63,592 bases of DNA from Paracholeplasma morum (lineage in GTDB: Bacteria; Bacillota_I; Bacilli_A; Acholeplasmatales; UBA5453): contig NZ_JAFBBG010000008.1 of NCBI RefSeq assembly GCF_016907055.1, positions 1 to 63,592 on the forward strand, in the 5' to 3' direction. The translations under genes and the position numbers were made by a program. Of this stretch, positions 26,097 through 36,759 are shown one piece after another. The notes beneath the pieces were generated by a model. That model did no database searches, had not been told where the DNA came from, and saw nothing but the letters and a program-made list of their open reading frames with translations. The stretch's first letter is position 1; each line of letters starts with the position of its first letter.

Positions 26097-26162
26097 TTGC
26101 AATAATTCAAAAACAGCATATAATACGAGCATAAGTCACCTTTGGATAGGTGACTTTTTTTC
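26097..26162 (+). promoter_or_regulatory. Promoter-like element directly followed by a strong terminator
   Basis: TTGCAA (26097-26102), 16-nt spacer and TATAAT (26119-26124) are followed 9 nt later by AGTCACCT-TTGGAT-AGGTGACT plus seven T (26134-26162). A transcript from this promoter would be only about 30 nt long. The hairpin could also just terminate ogt. Confidence 0.5.
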
Positions 26163-26317
26163 TCAAAACCAAGGATTTACGTGATAACCGTATAGGTAAA
26201 ACAATACCCGGTTTTTGTTGAAAAACCCCTTTTTAGTTTCATTACAAATAACGGATTTTCATCGGTTTTCATTCAAAAATCTTGATATAATGATGGCACT
26301 AAAAAGGGGGGATTTTA

Positions 26318-27583
26318 ATGGACGAATACAAATTAAAGCGTAAGATACTCTGTATAGATTTAAAGAGTTTTTATGCCTCTGTTGAATGCGCATTACTTGG
26401 ATTAGATCCATTTAAGACCCCTTTAGTGGTTGCGGATGATTCTAGGGGTGGCGGCGGGATTGTCTTAGCTGTAAGCCCGTATTTAAAGTCAAAAGGCGTA
26501 CCTTCAAGATGTCGAATCTATGAACTGCCTACAGATTTAGGGATTATGATTCAAAAGCCTCAAATGCATACGTATTTAACGTATTCAACAGAGGTTATCA
26601 AAGTTTATTTGGAGTTTATTTCTGAACAAGACTTATATGTTTATTCAATTGATGAAGCTTTCTTAGATGTCACTGAGTATTTAACTTACTATCAAAAAAA
26701 CGATTACGAACTTGCAAAAGAAATACTCAAGAGAATTCATGACAAGTTAGACTTATTCGCAACTTGCGGGATTGGCGAAAACATGTTAATGGCTAAACTG
26801 GCTTTAGACATCGAATCAAAGAAATCGCCTGACTTTATCGCAAAATGGACATATGAAGATATTCCTCATAAGCTCTGGCCGGTTGCACCACTGTCTGAAA
26901 TGTGGAGCATTGGTGTAAATATGCAAAGAAGATTAAACCAAATGGGCTTTTGGACCATTGGTGATATCGCGAATGCGGATGTCAAAAGACTCAAGAAACA
27001 GTTTGGTATACTGGGTGAAGAACTTTACTATCATACACACGGCATTGATATGTCTTTAATCCAAGATAAGGGTAAAATGAGTGTGGTCTCCAAAAGTTAT
27101 GGAATGGGTCAAACATTATTTAAAGACTATTATCGAAAAGACATTTATCAGATTATTCTAGAAATGACTGATGAGATAAGTAGAAGATTGAGACTTCACA
27201 AAAAACACGCTAAGGTAATTCATTTTGGCGTAGCTTATTCCAAACTATATGGAGGTGGGTTTCACCGCCAACTAGGACTCACTAGTCATACATCAAGCCC
27301 TAAAGTGATTTTTGAAACGTGTAAGAGTATTTTTGAAACGCACTATGAGGACCTGCCAATTCGCCATGTTCATATATCCGTTTCAAGCTTAATGGACAAT
27401 ACGATTTACCAACCCAATTTATTCGAAGACTTAGATGAAACGTATCGAGAATTTCAATTAGGGGTGGCTATGGATGAAATTAAGATGCGATTTGGAAAAA
27501 ACAGCATCAACCGAGCTTCAAGTGAACTAGAATCCTCCACCATTAAAGCACGTAATAAAATGATTGGAGGACATCATGGCTAG
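26318..27583 (+). CDS. Y-family DNA polymerase (UvrX/UmuC-like)
   Basis: 421 aa. CIDLKSFYASVECALLGLDP near the start holds the first catalytic Asp with the steric-gate region. YSIDEAFLDVT supplies the paired acidic residues. A helix-hairpin-helix-like region (SIGVNMQRRLNQMGFWTIGDIA) and the little-finger domain follow. It performs translesion synthesis past damaged bases. The Firmicute UvrX/YqjW type normally pairs with a YolD-like protein, as here (starts overlap by 8 nt). GGGGGG precedes the ATG; an extended -10 TGATATAAT lies at 26283-26291. No LexA-type box recognised. No clear C-terminal clamp motif. Confidence 0.88.
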   Translation: MDEYKLKRKILCIDLKSFYASVECALLGLDPFKTPLVVADDSRGGGGIVLAVSPYLKSKGVPSRCRIYELPTDLGIMIQKPQMHTYLTYSTEVIKVYLEFISEQDLYVYSIDEAFLDVTEYLTYYQKNDYELAKEILKRIHDKLDLFATCGIGENMLMAKLALDIESKKSPDFIAKWTYEDIPHKLWPVAPLSEMWSIGVNMQRRLNQMGFWTIGDIANADVKRLKKQFGILGEELYYHTHGIDMSLIQDKGKMSVVSKSYGMGQTLFKDYYRKDIYQIILEMTDEISRRLRLHKKHAKVIHFGVAYSKLYGGGFHRQLGLTSHTSSPKVIFETCKSIFETHYEDLPIRHVHISVSSLMDNTIYQPNLFEDLDETYREFQLGVAMDEIKMRFGKNSINRASSELESSTIKARNKMIGGHHG

Positions 27584-27905
27584 TTATCAAGACAGAGGAC
27601 TTATGAAATGGCATCCATTTGATGCCCTAGCAGGGTATCATGAAATGATTAATGAGATGATTTATCTCAAAAACAAGCGTGATAAACCTGTATTATTTGA
27701 AGATGCTTTAGTCGAAATGGACCGTATTATTAAAGAGGCCATTAGGTTAAACAAAATCGTAAGAATCAGCTATTACTTAGATGGATATATTTATTATCAA
27801 GTAGGAGAAATTGTTAAATATGATGGATTGTATCGGAAACTTATTATGTGTCCAAGACTCAGTTTATCTCTGGATGATATCGTTCAAATTGATGAAATTA
27901 ATTAA
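27576..27905 (+). CDS. YolD-like protein
   Basis: 109 aa from the ATG at 27576 (GGAGG 5-6 nt upstream), overlapping the polymerase stop. DRGLMKWHPFDALAGYHEMI and the end RKLIMCPRLSLSLDDIVQID match the YolD family (RGxxKWxPFxAL). YolD proteins are encoded beside UvrX/YqjW-type Y-family polymerases and are thought to act as their accessory subunit, analogous to UmuD. Confidence 0.87.
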   Translation: MASYQDRGLMKWHPFDALAGYHEMINEMIYLKNKRDKPVLFEDALVEMDRIIKEAIRLNKIVRISYYLDGYIYYQVGEIVKYDGLYRKLIMCPRLSLSLDDIVQIDEIN

Positions 27906-28011
27906 TGAGATATTATATACATAGTATATATGATTATAAAAAAGATATATTATACATATTTATATAGCCAATGTTAAAATATATTTGCATATTTAAAATA
28001 CGGTTTTGAAA

Positions 28012-28044
28012 TGAAAAAAAGACGCTTTTTATAAGCGTCTTTTC
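28012..28044. terminator. Bidirectional terminator between converging genes
   Basis: AAAAGACGCTT, 4-5 nt loop, AAGCGTCTTTT: serves yolD on plus and the GH13 gene on minus. Confidence 0.88.
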
Positions 28045-28046
28045 GA

Positions 28047-30125
28047 TTATTTATTGAATACTAGAATTTTGACTTCGCCTGCTCCTAAGAAGAAGTAAGG
28101 GTTTTTATTTTCATCAAATTCATAGAACATTCTTGGGCCAGATTCATGCATTGCATAAAGTAATCTAGCTTCATTTTGTTGAATGTTGAAACGTTTGCGA
28201 ATTGCTGACAAGTCAACTTTTGCATGTTGTGCATCAAATGGATTAGCGTTACCAACGATTAATAGAATTTCATTCTTTGCTTCATAGGCAAATCCAACTG
28301 GATTATACCCATCTAAGAAGTGAACTGGAATATAGTTATTCTTGTCGGTAATAACATTTAGATACTTTTTACGAATTGGTTTGATTTTGGCTAAGTTATC
28401 TGAAATATCATTGTGCATGTGATTTAGATAATGAATAGCGAATTTATCAAATAAAGCAAGTTTGCCATAGAAAGGATCGTTTGGCTCAAGCATGTATAAC
28501 TCATTAGGTCTTGGATCAATACCTGTATTCATTGGTTGTTTTTCATAAACCTCTTGACCGGAGTTAATGAATGGCACACCGTTTGGCATGAACATATTCA
28601 TAACGGTTAAGAACTTGGATAGGTTTTGTCCACCATCTCGTGCAGCTAATCTTGGTGTATCGTGCGTTTCACCACAAGCGAATACAGCACAATCTAATTC
28701 AACAGATTTATAGTAGAAGTGGTGAAGTTTGCCTTCCCAAATATGTGGTTCCATAGAGAATCCGTTACCAATAATCATATTGTAACCAAGTTTTCTTGCA
28801 TGTTTAGCATTATCTGGGTTTAATTCCTCAGCAATGAATGCGAAGTCGGGGTCAATAGCTCTAGCGGTTGTAATGATTTGGTTAACAAGTTCTTTTGGTA
28901 AAGCATGCCCCATGTCAATTCTCGCACCATCGATACCATAAGTCTTTTGGTAATGAGGAATAATATTTGATAATGTATCCCACAATTCGACATTTGGTTT
29001 ATGACCTGGATATAAGTTTGACTTGATCGTGTCAAATAGAATATACGGCGCAGTATTTTTATCTTTTAGGTATTTTGATGTTTCGATTGGATGGTCCATA
29101 TACATTCTGAAGAATGTGACGTCTGTCCAAGGTGGTTGAATATCGTTAATATGGTCTGAGAAAGCTGGTGCGATGGTAAGGCCATAATATTTATCAACTA
29201 GCTCGAGAATGGAACCGCCTTTTCTAGCATATTCTTTTTTTAGTTTTGACCACTTAGTGCTATCTTGTGTTTGAGGGTCAAATTGGAACATTTGGATGTG
29301 ATTTAGAACTGATGGGCTCTTATATACAGTTGGCATAAATTTAGAAGTTGGTGAAACTGTACGTTCAGCAATTTCGTCAACATATGGAGGTTTGTATAAG
29401 CTGAGGTCACTGGATTTAATCCAATAGAACCAATCTGGATGATCTATGATTAAATCATTTTCAGTAGCATTAGTACGTGGAATAATATCAATCATCACGC
29501 GCATGCCTAATGTATGTGCAGCTTCAACAAGCGCTTGGAACTGTTCATCTACTGAAAGGTTATTTTCAACCATTGGATCGGATAATGAAGGATCTAGTTC
29601 AAAGAAGTTTGAAACGCCATAAGGAGATCCTAGTTCACCTTTTTTATTTTTTAATGAAAATTTTGAAATAGGTAGTAAGTAAATTGAGTCTACGCCCATC
29701 TTGTCTAGAAGTGGGAGTAACGCAAGTGTTTTTAAGAACGTACCAGTTTCTTTGATGTGGTAAATATTGTTTTCATCGATATAACCATTTCTATCATGGT
29801 CCCAAGTTGTAGAAGTTCTAATCATCATTGAGTAGACAGTAGATTTTAGAATCCAGTCTCCACCCATTTTCTTATTAGACTTAGAGACTTTTACACCCTT
29901 GATTGTTGAAAGTGAACCAGTTGGGGCACTTTCATAGTTTTTTAATAATACTTGATCAATTAAATCAATTAGAAAATCATAAGGGTTCACTAAGTGTTCC
30001 CCATTGCTTAAAACCGAAATAGCATTATGGCCAAATAAGTTAAACATCGATGGAATAGAATAGTTCATCGGGTAACTTGGTTTGTTATTAGCTAAGGTTT
30101 CACGGAGTTTTAGTAATTTAGACAT
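28047..30125 (-). CDS. GH13-family alpha-glucan-active enzyme (alpha-amylase-like)
   Basis: 692 aa, no signal peptide, so cytoplasmic. After an N-terminal extension of about 100 residues comes a TIM barrel of the alpha-amylase superfamily: GVDSIYLLPIS, MRVMIDIIPR (region I), GARIDMGHALP (region II, nucleophile Asp), FAFIAEELNPDN (region III, acid Glu) and CGETHDTPR (region IV, transition-state Asp). A beta domain closes the chain (DENKNPYFFLGAGEVKILVF). Substrate cannot be told; maltodextrin or glycogen-type glucans are likely. GAGGAAA precedes the ATG, TATAAT repeats lie upstream, and a cre-like site at 30196-30209 suggests carbon catabolite control. Confidence 0.85.
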   Translation of the reverse strand: MSKLLKLRETLANNKPSYPMNYSIPSMFNLFGHNAISVLSNGEHLVNPYDFLIDLIDQVLLKNYESAPTGSLSTIKGVKVSKSNKKMGGDWILKSTVYSMMIRTSTTWDHDRNGYIDENNIYHIKETGTFLKTLALLPLLDKMGVDSIYLLPISKFSLKNKKGELGSPYGVSNFFELDPSLSDPMVENNLSVDEQFQALVEAAHTLGMRVMIDIIPRTNATENDLIIDHPDWFYWIKSSDLSLYKPPYVDEIAERTVSPTSKFMPTVYKSPSVLNHIQMFQFDPQTQDSTKWSKLKKEYARKGGSILELVDKYYGLTIAPAFSDHINDIQPPWTDVTFFRMYMDHPIETSKYLKDKNTAPYILFDTIKSNLYPGHKPNVELWDTLSNIIPHYQKTYGIDGARIDMGHALPKELVNQIITTARAIDPDFAFIAEELNPDNAKHARKLGYNMIIGNGFSMEPHIWEGKLHHFYYKSVELDCAVFACGETHDTPRLAARDGGQNLSKFLTVMNMFMPNGVPFINSGQEVYEKQPMNTGIDPRPNELYMLEPNDPFYGKLALFDKFAIHYLNHMHNDISDNLAKIKPIRKKYLNVITDKNNYIPVHFLDGYNPVGFAYEAKNEILLIVGNANPFDAQHAKVDLSAIRKRFNIQQNEARLLYAMHESGPRMFYEFDENKNPYFFLGAGEVKILVFNK

Positions 30126-30195
30126 AATATTTCCTCACTTTAACAAAATTATTATAACATTATAACAAGAAAATCACAGCCGATTTGAAGAAAGC

Positions 30196-30209
30196 CGAAA
30201 GCGTTTACA
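30196..30209 (-). promoter_or_regulatory. cre-like site upstream of the GH13 gene
   Basis: On minus TGTAAACGCTTTCG fits the CcpA cre consensus TGWAANCGNTNWCA at all but the last base. It lies about 70 nt before the GH13 start and upstream of TATAAT-like -10 elements. CcpA control is inferred. Confidence 0.5.
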
Positions 30210-30221
30210 CAAAGAACTGCT

Positions 30222-30247
30222 CGAAAAAAAAGATGGGTGACCATCTT
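30222..30247 (-). terminator. Intrinsic terminator after gpmI
   Basis: On minus AAGATGG-TCAC-CCATCTT followed by a T run, overlapping the stop codon region. Confidence 0.82.
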
Positions 30248-31784
30248 AGTTTTTGTTAATTAATGATTTGCCCGTCATTTCTTTAGGTTGAGCAACACCG
30301 AGGATGTCTAACATCGTTGGAGCAACATCACATAAAGCGCCACCTTGACGAAGTGTAATGCCTTTTTTCGTAACAACCACAGGAACTAGGTTAGTAGTAT
30401 GAGCAGTGTGCGGTTTTCCGAATTCGTCACGCATTTTTTCTGCGTTACCATGGTCAGCCAACACGATTGCAACCCCGCCAATCTTGTCGATTGCTTCTAA
30501 TACTCTACCCAAACATTTGTCGACTGCTTCAACAGCTAATTTTGTAGCTTCAATGGAACCAGTATGACCAACCATATCAGGGTTTGCGAAGTTTAGAATC
30601 ATTGTGTCATATTCTTTAGTTTCTAAAGCCTTGACGACTTCATCCGTTAATTCGTAAGCACTCATCTCTGGTTTTAAATCATATGTTGGTACTTTTGGAC
30701 TTTGAACTAAAATACGTTTAGCACCTGGTAACTCATAGTCGGCACCACCATCAAAGAAGAACGTAACGTGTGCATATTTTTCAGTTTCTGCAGCTCTTAG
30801 TTGTTTCAATCCAGCGTTTGAGATGACTTGACCATAAATGTTTTGTAAGTCTTGAAGTGGGAACGCGATCGCCCCTTTAACAGACTCATTATAATGCATC
30901 ATGGATACAAAGTGGATATTCTTTGGTGCATGAGATGCATCAAAAGTTGCTTTGCCTTCAGAGTAGTAGTTTTTTACGCCTTCTGGGTTAGAGAATGCAG
31001 TTGCAATTCTAATCGCTCTATCAGGGCGGAAGTTAGCGAATATAATCGCATCGTTGTCTTCGATTAAGCCTTTTCTGTTAACCACAAACGGCAACATGAA
31101 CTCATCAGTGATACCTGCTTCATAAGATTCAGTAATACCATAAATTGGGCAATCCTTTTCTGGGGCATTTCCGATGGTCATTGCATCGAATGCTTTTTGA
31201 AGACGGTCCCAGTTATTGTCTCTGTCCATTGCATAGTAACGACCAGATACAGTTGAAATTCTTGCGCCTGCTTCAATTAACTCTTTAACGAAAGCTAATC
31301 CAGATGTTTGAGGGGTATCTCTACCATCTAAGAAAGCATGGTAGAAAGTTTTTTGTTCTAGACCATGTTTATTTGCTAAGTTAATTAACGCAATGATGTG
31401 TTGGCTAGATGCGTGAACACCACCGTTACCAGCAAGACCTAAAATGTGTAGTTTTGAATTGTGTTTCTTAACATGTTCAATGGCATCTAAAAAAGACTTA
31501 TTTTCATAAAAAGAACCGTCTTTGATCGCAACATTGATTCTAGTTAAGGATTGATACACTACTCTACCAGCACCTAAGTTTAAATGTCCAACTTCACTGT
31601 TGCCCATTTGCCCTTCAGGTAGGCCAACTGCTTCTTCAGAAGCTTGTAATGTTGAGTTAGGAAATTCACTTAAAATATGATCTAAATTTGGTTTATGTGC
31701 TAAAGTGACTGAATTGGAGTCACTAGCTGGAGCTAAACCTTGCCCATCTAGGATGATTAATCCAACAAATTTTTTATTACTCAT
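30246..31784 (-). CDS. gpmI: 2,3-bisphosphoglycerate-independent phosphoglycerate mutase
   Basis: 512 aa, the usual length for the cofactor-independent enzyme. GLIILDGQGLAP carries the first metal ligands; PEGQMGNSEVGHLNLGAGR carries the catalytic Ser (normally Ser62). FLDGRDTPQ, SGRYYAMDRDNNWDR, FANFRPDRAIRIATAF and VLADHGNAEKM supply the remaining Mn-binding residues. It interconverts 3- and 2-phosphoglycerate in glycolysis just before enolase, whose gene is 2.5 kb away on the other strand. A cre-like TGAAAGTGTTTACT lies near 31848 in the upstream gap. Confidence 0.95.
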   Translation of the reverse strand: MSNKKFVGLIILDGQGLAPASDSNSVTLAHKPNLDHILSEFPNSTLQASEEAVGLPEGQMGNSEVGHLNLGAGRVVYQSLTRINVAIKDGSFYENKSFLDAIEHVKKHNSKLHILGLAGNGGVHASSQHIIALINLANKHGLEQKTFYHAFLDGRDTPQTSGLAFVKELIEAGARISTVSGRYYAMDRDNNWDRLQKAFDAMTIGNAPEKDCPIYGITESYEAGITDEFMLPFVVNRKGLIEDNDAIIFANFRPDRAIRIATAFSNPEGVKNYYSEGKATFDASHAPKNIHFVSMMHYNESVKGAIAFPLQDLQNIYGQVISNAGLKQLRAAETEKYAHVTFFFDGGADYELPGAKRILVQSPKVPTYDLKPEMSAYELTDEVVKALETKEYDTMILNFANPDMVGHTGSIEATKLAVEAVDKCLGRVLEAIDKIGGVAIVLADHGNAEKMRDEFGKPHTAHTTNLVPVVVTKKGITLRQGGALCDVAPTMLDILGVAQPKEMTGKSLINKN

Positions 31785-31903
31785 TTAATAGCCTCATTTC
31801 TATTTTTCCATAATTATTATATAACATAGTATGTTAAAATGAAAATTGAAAGTGTTTACTGTTTTTTGAATCACATTTTTTACTATTAGAATAGAGGTTA
31901 TTC

Positions 31904-32740
31904 GTGACTATGACAAAAGAAGAAATAATCAGAAAAAAGAAAATATATGAATGGATACAGGTAATAGGAATCTTGCTTTCCGTCACTGGCTTTTTAAGTT
32001 TTATAGTAAATCCCTATATGGGTTTTGTTGTAATTGGTTTTGGAATAGTATTGACGATTATTACGCCTAGTATGTTTAAAAAACTGAGCAATAGTTATAA
32101 AGAGTCTTATGTTAAAGAAGCAATTCTATCTTCAATTACTAATGCGACATATGATACACAAAGAGGGTTTTCAAAAGAAGAGGTTTACAATGCGGGCGTA
32201 TTGTTAAAACAGGACCGCTTTAGCAGTGAAGATATGATAACTGGGTATATTAACGATCATTATTTTAGATGTGCTGATGTCCATCTTCAAGACGTCAGAA
32301 GCAATGGTAAAACCACAACGGTTGTGACGATTTTTAGAGGCAGATACTATGAGATTACCACTGAAAGAATCTTTCCTGAACCGATTCATATATTAAATAA
32401 TAATACAACCCTTTTTGGGAAGCGAAATAGTCTTGAGAAAATCGAACTTGAATGGATCGATTTTAACAAGATGGTTGATGTATTTAGCAGTAGTCAATTC
32501 GAAACATTTAAACTACTTAAGCCAAATGTTATGGAACAAATCGTTCATTTGAAAAAGAAGTATAACAAACTCGTAATGGGGTTTATAGGTAATAAAGTCA
32601 TACTTGCAATCAATAACCAAAAAGACGCTTTTGATTTAAAAATGTTTCGTCCATTTAATGACCATTACATCAAAGAAATTAAGGATGAATTCAAGGAGTT
32701 AGAGGAAATGATCAGTGTTTTAGAAAACATTTTGAATTGA
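31904..32740 (+). CDS. DUF3137-like membrane protein
   Basis: 278 aa. Two hydrophobic segments (about residues 17-35 and 38-56) are followed by a soluble domain. It contains RGFSKEEVYNAGVLLKQDRFSSEDMITG, TVVTIFRGRYYEI and, later, FETFKLLKPNVMEQIVHL, resembling DUF3137 proteins (often near LemA; function unknown). GTG at 31904 is 5 nt from GAGGT; an ATG two codons on (31910) is 11 nt away, so the start is uncertain by two codons. Its stop region overlaps the -35 of the riboswitch promoter. Confidence 0.68.
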   Translation: MTMTKEEIIRKKKIYEWIQVIGILLSVTGFLSFIVNPYMGFVVIGFGIVLTIITPSMFKKLSNSYKESYVKEAILSSITNATYDTQRGFSKEEVYNAGVLLKQDRFSSEDMITGYINDHYFRCADVHLQDVRSNGKTTTVVTIFRGRYYEITTERIFPEPIHILNNNTTLFGKRNSLEKIELEWIDFNKMVDVFSSSQFETFKLLKPNVMEQIVHLKKKYNKLVMGFIGNKVILAINNQKDAFDLKMFRPFNDHYIKEIKDEFKELEEMISVLENILN

Positions 32741-32765
32741 CTAAGTTATTTATTTGTTTTATAAT
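32737..32765 (+). promoter_or_regulatory. Promoter of the FMN riboswitch-ribU unit
   Basis: TTGACT (32737-32742), 17-nt spacer, TATAAT (32760-32765). The -35 overlaps the end of the DUF3137 gene. Confidence 0.8.
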
Positions 32766-32778
32766 GTGGTTGAGTTAA

Positions 32779-32941
32779 TACTTCGGGGCAAGGTGAAATT
32801 CCTTGATCGGCGGTAAAGTCCGCGAACCTTTTTGGTTGAACTGGTGCGATTCCAGTACCGACAGTATAGTCTGGATGGGAGAAGAAACAAGGTTTTTGTG
32901 CCTGTTTTTTGCCGTCACCCTGGAGTGGCGGCATTTTTTGT
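32779..32941 (+). promoter_or_regulatory. FMN riboswitch (RFN element)
   Basis: The conserved RFN blocks are all present in order: TTCGGGGCAAGGTG near 32782, ATCGGCGGTAAAGTCCGCGA, CTGGTGCGATTCCAGTACCG, ACAGTATAGTCTGGATGGGA and then GAAG at about 32884. An expression platform follows with a terminator hairpin (GCCGTCAC...GTGGCGGC plus T run, about 32910-32941). FMN binding should end transcription before ribU. Confidence 0.96.
32910..32941 (+). terminator. Riboswitch-controlled terminator
   Basis: GCCGTCAC-loop-GTGGCGGC (one wobble) then ATTTTTTG; the expression platform of the FMN riboswitch. Confidence 0.85.
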
Positions 32942-32959
32942 TTCTTAAGGAGGAAAATT

Positions 32960-33658
32960 ATGAGAACAAATTACAGCACAAAAAAAGTTATTTTTGTAGC
33001 GACGCTTGCAGCCATTTCAGTGGTATTTGGGTTGTTTGAAATACCACTAGGATTACCATGGTTGAAACTAGATGTGAGCGAGATCGCTCTACTAGTAGCT
33101 GCAGTCGTTGTCGGATACAAAGGCGCATTTACATTAATTATTGTTAGAGGAATCCTTAGACAAGGGTTACAAGGGGATTTATTCATCCCACATGAGATGG
33201 TCGGAGAATTGATCGCAGTGATAGCAAGTCTAATCATTTTGGGTAGTTATTACCTAATTTCGAAAATGATTAAAACCCATAAAGCACCCCTATTACTAGA
33301 ATCTATTGTGGACCCTAAACCAGTCTCTAAAAAGGAATTCTTTAGTGTTGTGATTGGTGTAACTACAACATTGACAGTTGCACTAATTACGTTAAATATT
33401 TTTGTATTAACACCAATTTATTTAAGTTCGTTTGATGCTTCTACAAGTATGTTTGGGTTCAGTCAGTTTCATTTTACGGCTTTTACAATGATGAAAGACC
33501 CAAGTATGAACAATATTTTCGGTGTAGATCTGTCAAACTGGAACTTATATATTACATACATCATAACGAACTATGGCTTATTAAATGTTTCAAAAGGGTT
33601 AATCACAACTATGTTATTTTTGCCAATTAAGTCAAGATTGGATAAAGTTGAGTTATAA
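32960..33658 (+). CDS. ribU: Riboflavin ECF transporter S component
   Basis: 232 aa from the ATG at 32960 (AAGGAGG 7 nt upstream); frames starting earlier run through the riboswitch and are not genes. About six membrane helices; the opening (VIFVATLAAISVVFGLFEIPLGLP...LKLDVSEIALLVAAVVVGYKGAF) is typical of RibU. It binds riboflavin and works with the shared EcfAAT energising module, which is not encoded here. The FMN riboswitch supports the substrate. A cytoplasmic insertion of about 30 residues near the middle is a little unusual. Confidence 0.92.
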   Translation: MRTNYSTKKVIFVATLAAISVVFGLFEIPLGLPWLKLDVSEIALLVAAVVVGYKGAFTLIIVRGILRQGLQGDLFIPHEMVGELIAVIASLIILGSYYLISKMIKTHKAPLLLESIVDPKPVSKKEFFSVVIGVTTTLTVALITLNIFVLTPIYLSSFDASTSMFGFSQFHFTAFTMMKDPSMNNIFGVDLSNWNLYITYIITNYGLLNVSKGLITTMLFLPIKSRLDKVEL

Positions 33659-33680
33659 TTATCTTAAAGGTGGTGAGTAG

Positions 33681-35560
<1,880 letters not shown>

Positions 35561-35577
35561 AGTTTTATTCCCAAAAA

Positions 35578-35617
35578 TAAAGCGGAAATTCTTTTTAAAG
35601 AGTTTCCGCTTTTCTTA
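35578..35617. terminator. Bidirectional terminator between eno and the RRNPP regulator
   Basis: AAAGCGGAAA...TTTCCGCTTT, a 10-bp stem with A/T flanks, between two converging genes. Confidence 0.87.
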
Positions 35618-36520
35618 TTTAATTTTTATTTTTAAAACGTAAAAATCATCAATGTGGATCTTAGTATCTTTTAGAATCATTTCTTTAAAATGTTCATAGG
35701 TGCGCATATTGGACACCTTTAAGACACTAATACAGTCAAATAGGACCGCCTCGAATGAAGGTAGGTCTTTTTTCTTGTAGTATGCTAATGCCTTATAGTA
35801 GTAGAAATATTCGAGTAAATAGACTGAATATTCACTTTTCGCGAATAGAATTGCATCATCGGCAATCTGCAATAAATCATCATAACGTTTTTCTACACCC
35901 AGATTCTTTAAAACCCAAAAGTACACTTGAGAAATATAAAGTCGGTTTCCAGAAGTATAGAGTTTATTCTCCTTGTTTAAGTAGAGAATGCGTTTTAGAA
36001 TAGGTTTTCTATCTTCATCGCTGTATTGCATAACCAACCCCAAAATATAGAGTTCTAAATCCTGCAAAATCTCACTCTTCATGATGCTTGCGAAGTCGAT
36101 TTGTTCTTTCAAGATTCGGATTAATTCATGTTTTGGCATTCGGTCCCTATTATAGTCCAGTATGCTCTTACCAATAATGATGAATTTATGGTTGGCATTT
36201 TCGAGTAATCTCTGTTTTGAGAAACCATCAAATAGTTTAAGTGCTTCAGAATCTTTCCTAGAAATAACCAAATTGAAGAAAGCTTTTACGTGTTTGTTTT
36301 CATCATCAGATGCTTCGATAAACTGATTGATTAATCTTTCAAAACTCATTCCCAACCGTTCAGACAGTTTGATGATGATGTCAAATGGTGGTAATGAATC
36401 ACCATTGACGTATCTGTAATACTGTCTTTGAGAAACAATGTCTAGCAAGTAGTCTTCTTGAGAGACCTTTCTAGCGTATCTTAAGTTGTCCATAAAGACT
36501 AAAAGTTTGGTAATTTCCAT
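35615..36520 (-). CDS. RRNPP-type HTH-TPR regulator (PlcR/Rgg-like)
   Basis: 301 aa. Residues about 5-65 are an XRE-type helix-turn-helix: RKVSQEDYLLDIVSQRQYYRYVNG, then LPPFDIIIKLSERLGMSFERLI. The remaining 235 residues are all helical with degenerate 34-36-residue TPR-like repeats (for example YISQVYFWVLKNLGVEKRYDDLLQIADDAILFAKSEYSVYLLEYFYYYKALAYYKK read in parts). This architecture and length match PlcR/Rgg/NprR, cytosolic receptors for reimported peptide pheromones. GGGGGT lies 5 nt before the ATG. It is divergent from a small exported-peptide gene, with the palindromic box 36537-36554 between them, 17 nt from its own start, so it may autoregulate. Peptide binding is inferred. Confidence 0.78.
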   Translation of the reverse strand: MEITKLLVFMDNLRYARKVSQEDYLLDIVSQRQYYRYVNGDSLPPFDIIIKLSERLGMSFERLINQFIEASDDENKHVKAFFNLVISRKDSEALKLFDGFSKQRLLENANHKFIIIGKSILDYNRDRMPKHELIRILKEQIDFASIMKSEILQDLELYILGLVMQYSDEDRKPILKRILYLNKENKLYTSGNRLYISQVYFWVLKNLGVEKRYDDLLQIADDAILFAKSEYSVYLLEYFYYYKALAYYKKKDLPSFEAVLFDCISVLKVSNMRTYEHFKEMILKDTKIHIDDFYVLKIKIK

Positions 36521-36536
36521 AAAATACCCCCAAAAG

Positions 36537-36581
36537 TATGACAGATGTGCCGTAGATATATATTTTTATCCATCCTAAAAT
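36537..36581 (+). promoter_or_regulatory. PlcR-box-like palindrome and -10 of the peptide gene
   Basis: TATGACAGATGTGCCGTA (36537-36554) agrees with its own reverse complement at 12 of 18 positions (TAxGxCAxATxTGxCxTA). It recalls the PlcR box TATGNANNNNTNCATA. TAAAAT at 36576-36581 follows after 21 nt, the same gap as at the MACPF promoter, and no -35 hexamer is present. The predicted start (about 36588) leaves a very short leader with its AGGAGGG site. Confidence 0.65.
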
Positions 36582-36603
36582 ATAAGTGTAGGAGGGAAAA
36601 GTC

Positions 36604-36759
36604 ATGAGAAAACTAATTATTTTGGTATTACTATTTGTTGTATCATTTGGAAGTTCAATCGTCTTATCAATATCGAAAGAAGACTCAAATTCAAATGTTA
36701 CGATGGATTATGAAGACCCAGATTTTCCTGAATTTATTAATAGTATAGGACGTGGATAG
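36604..36759 (+). CDS. Candidate quorum-sensing propeptide (exported, 51 aa)
   Basis: 51 codons, under the usual 60-aa ORF cutoff. A strong AGGAGGG lies 7 nt before the ATG. Residues 1-22 form a Sec signal or hydrophobic helix (MRKLIILVLLFVVSFGSS, then IVLS). A polar acidic linker (KEDSNSNVTMDYEDP) follows, and the C-terminus DFPEFINSIGRG would carry the mature signal. Size, layout and divergence from an HTH-TPR receptor gene match PapR, NprX and Shp propeptides; PapR ends ADLPFEF, comparable in having Pro and aromatic residues. The next gene starts 2 nt after its stop. Expression and processing are unproven. Confidence 0.7.
   Translation: MRKLIILVLLFVVSFGSSIVLSISKEDSNSNVTMDYEDPDFPEFINSIGRG

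Noticed and set aside
32803-33039. 78-aa ORF over the riboswitch
   Set aside because: It runs through the conserved FMN aptamer and ribU start; the RNA structure explains the sequence.
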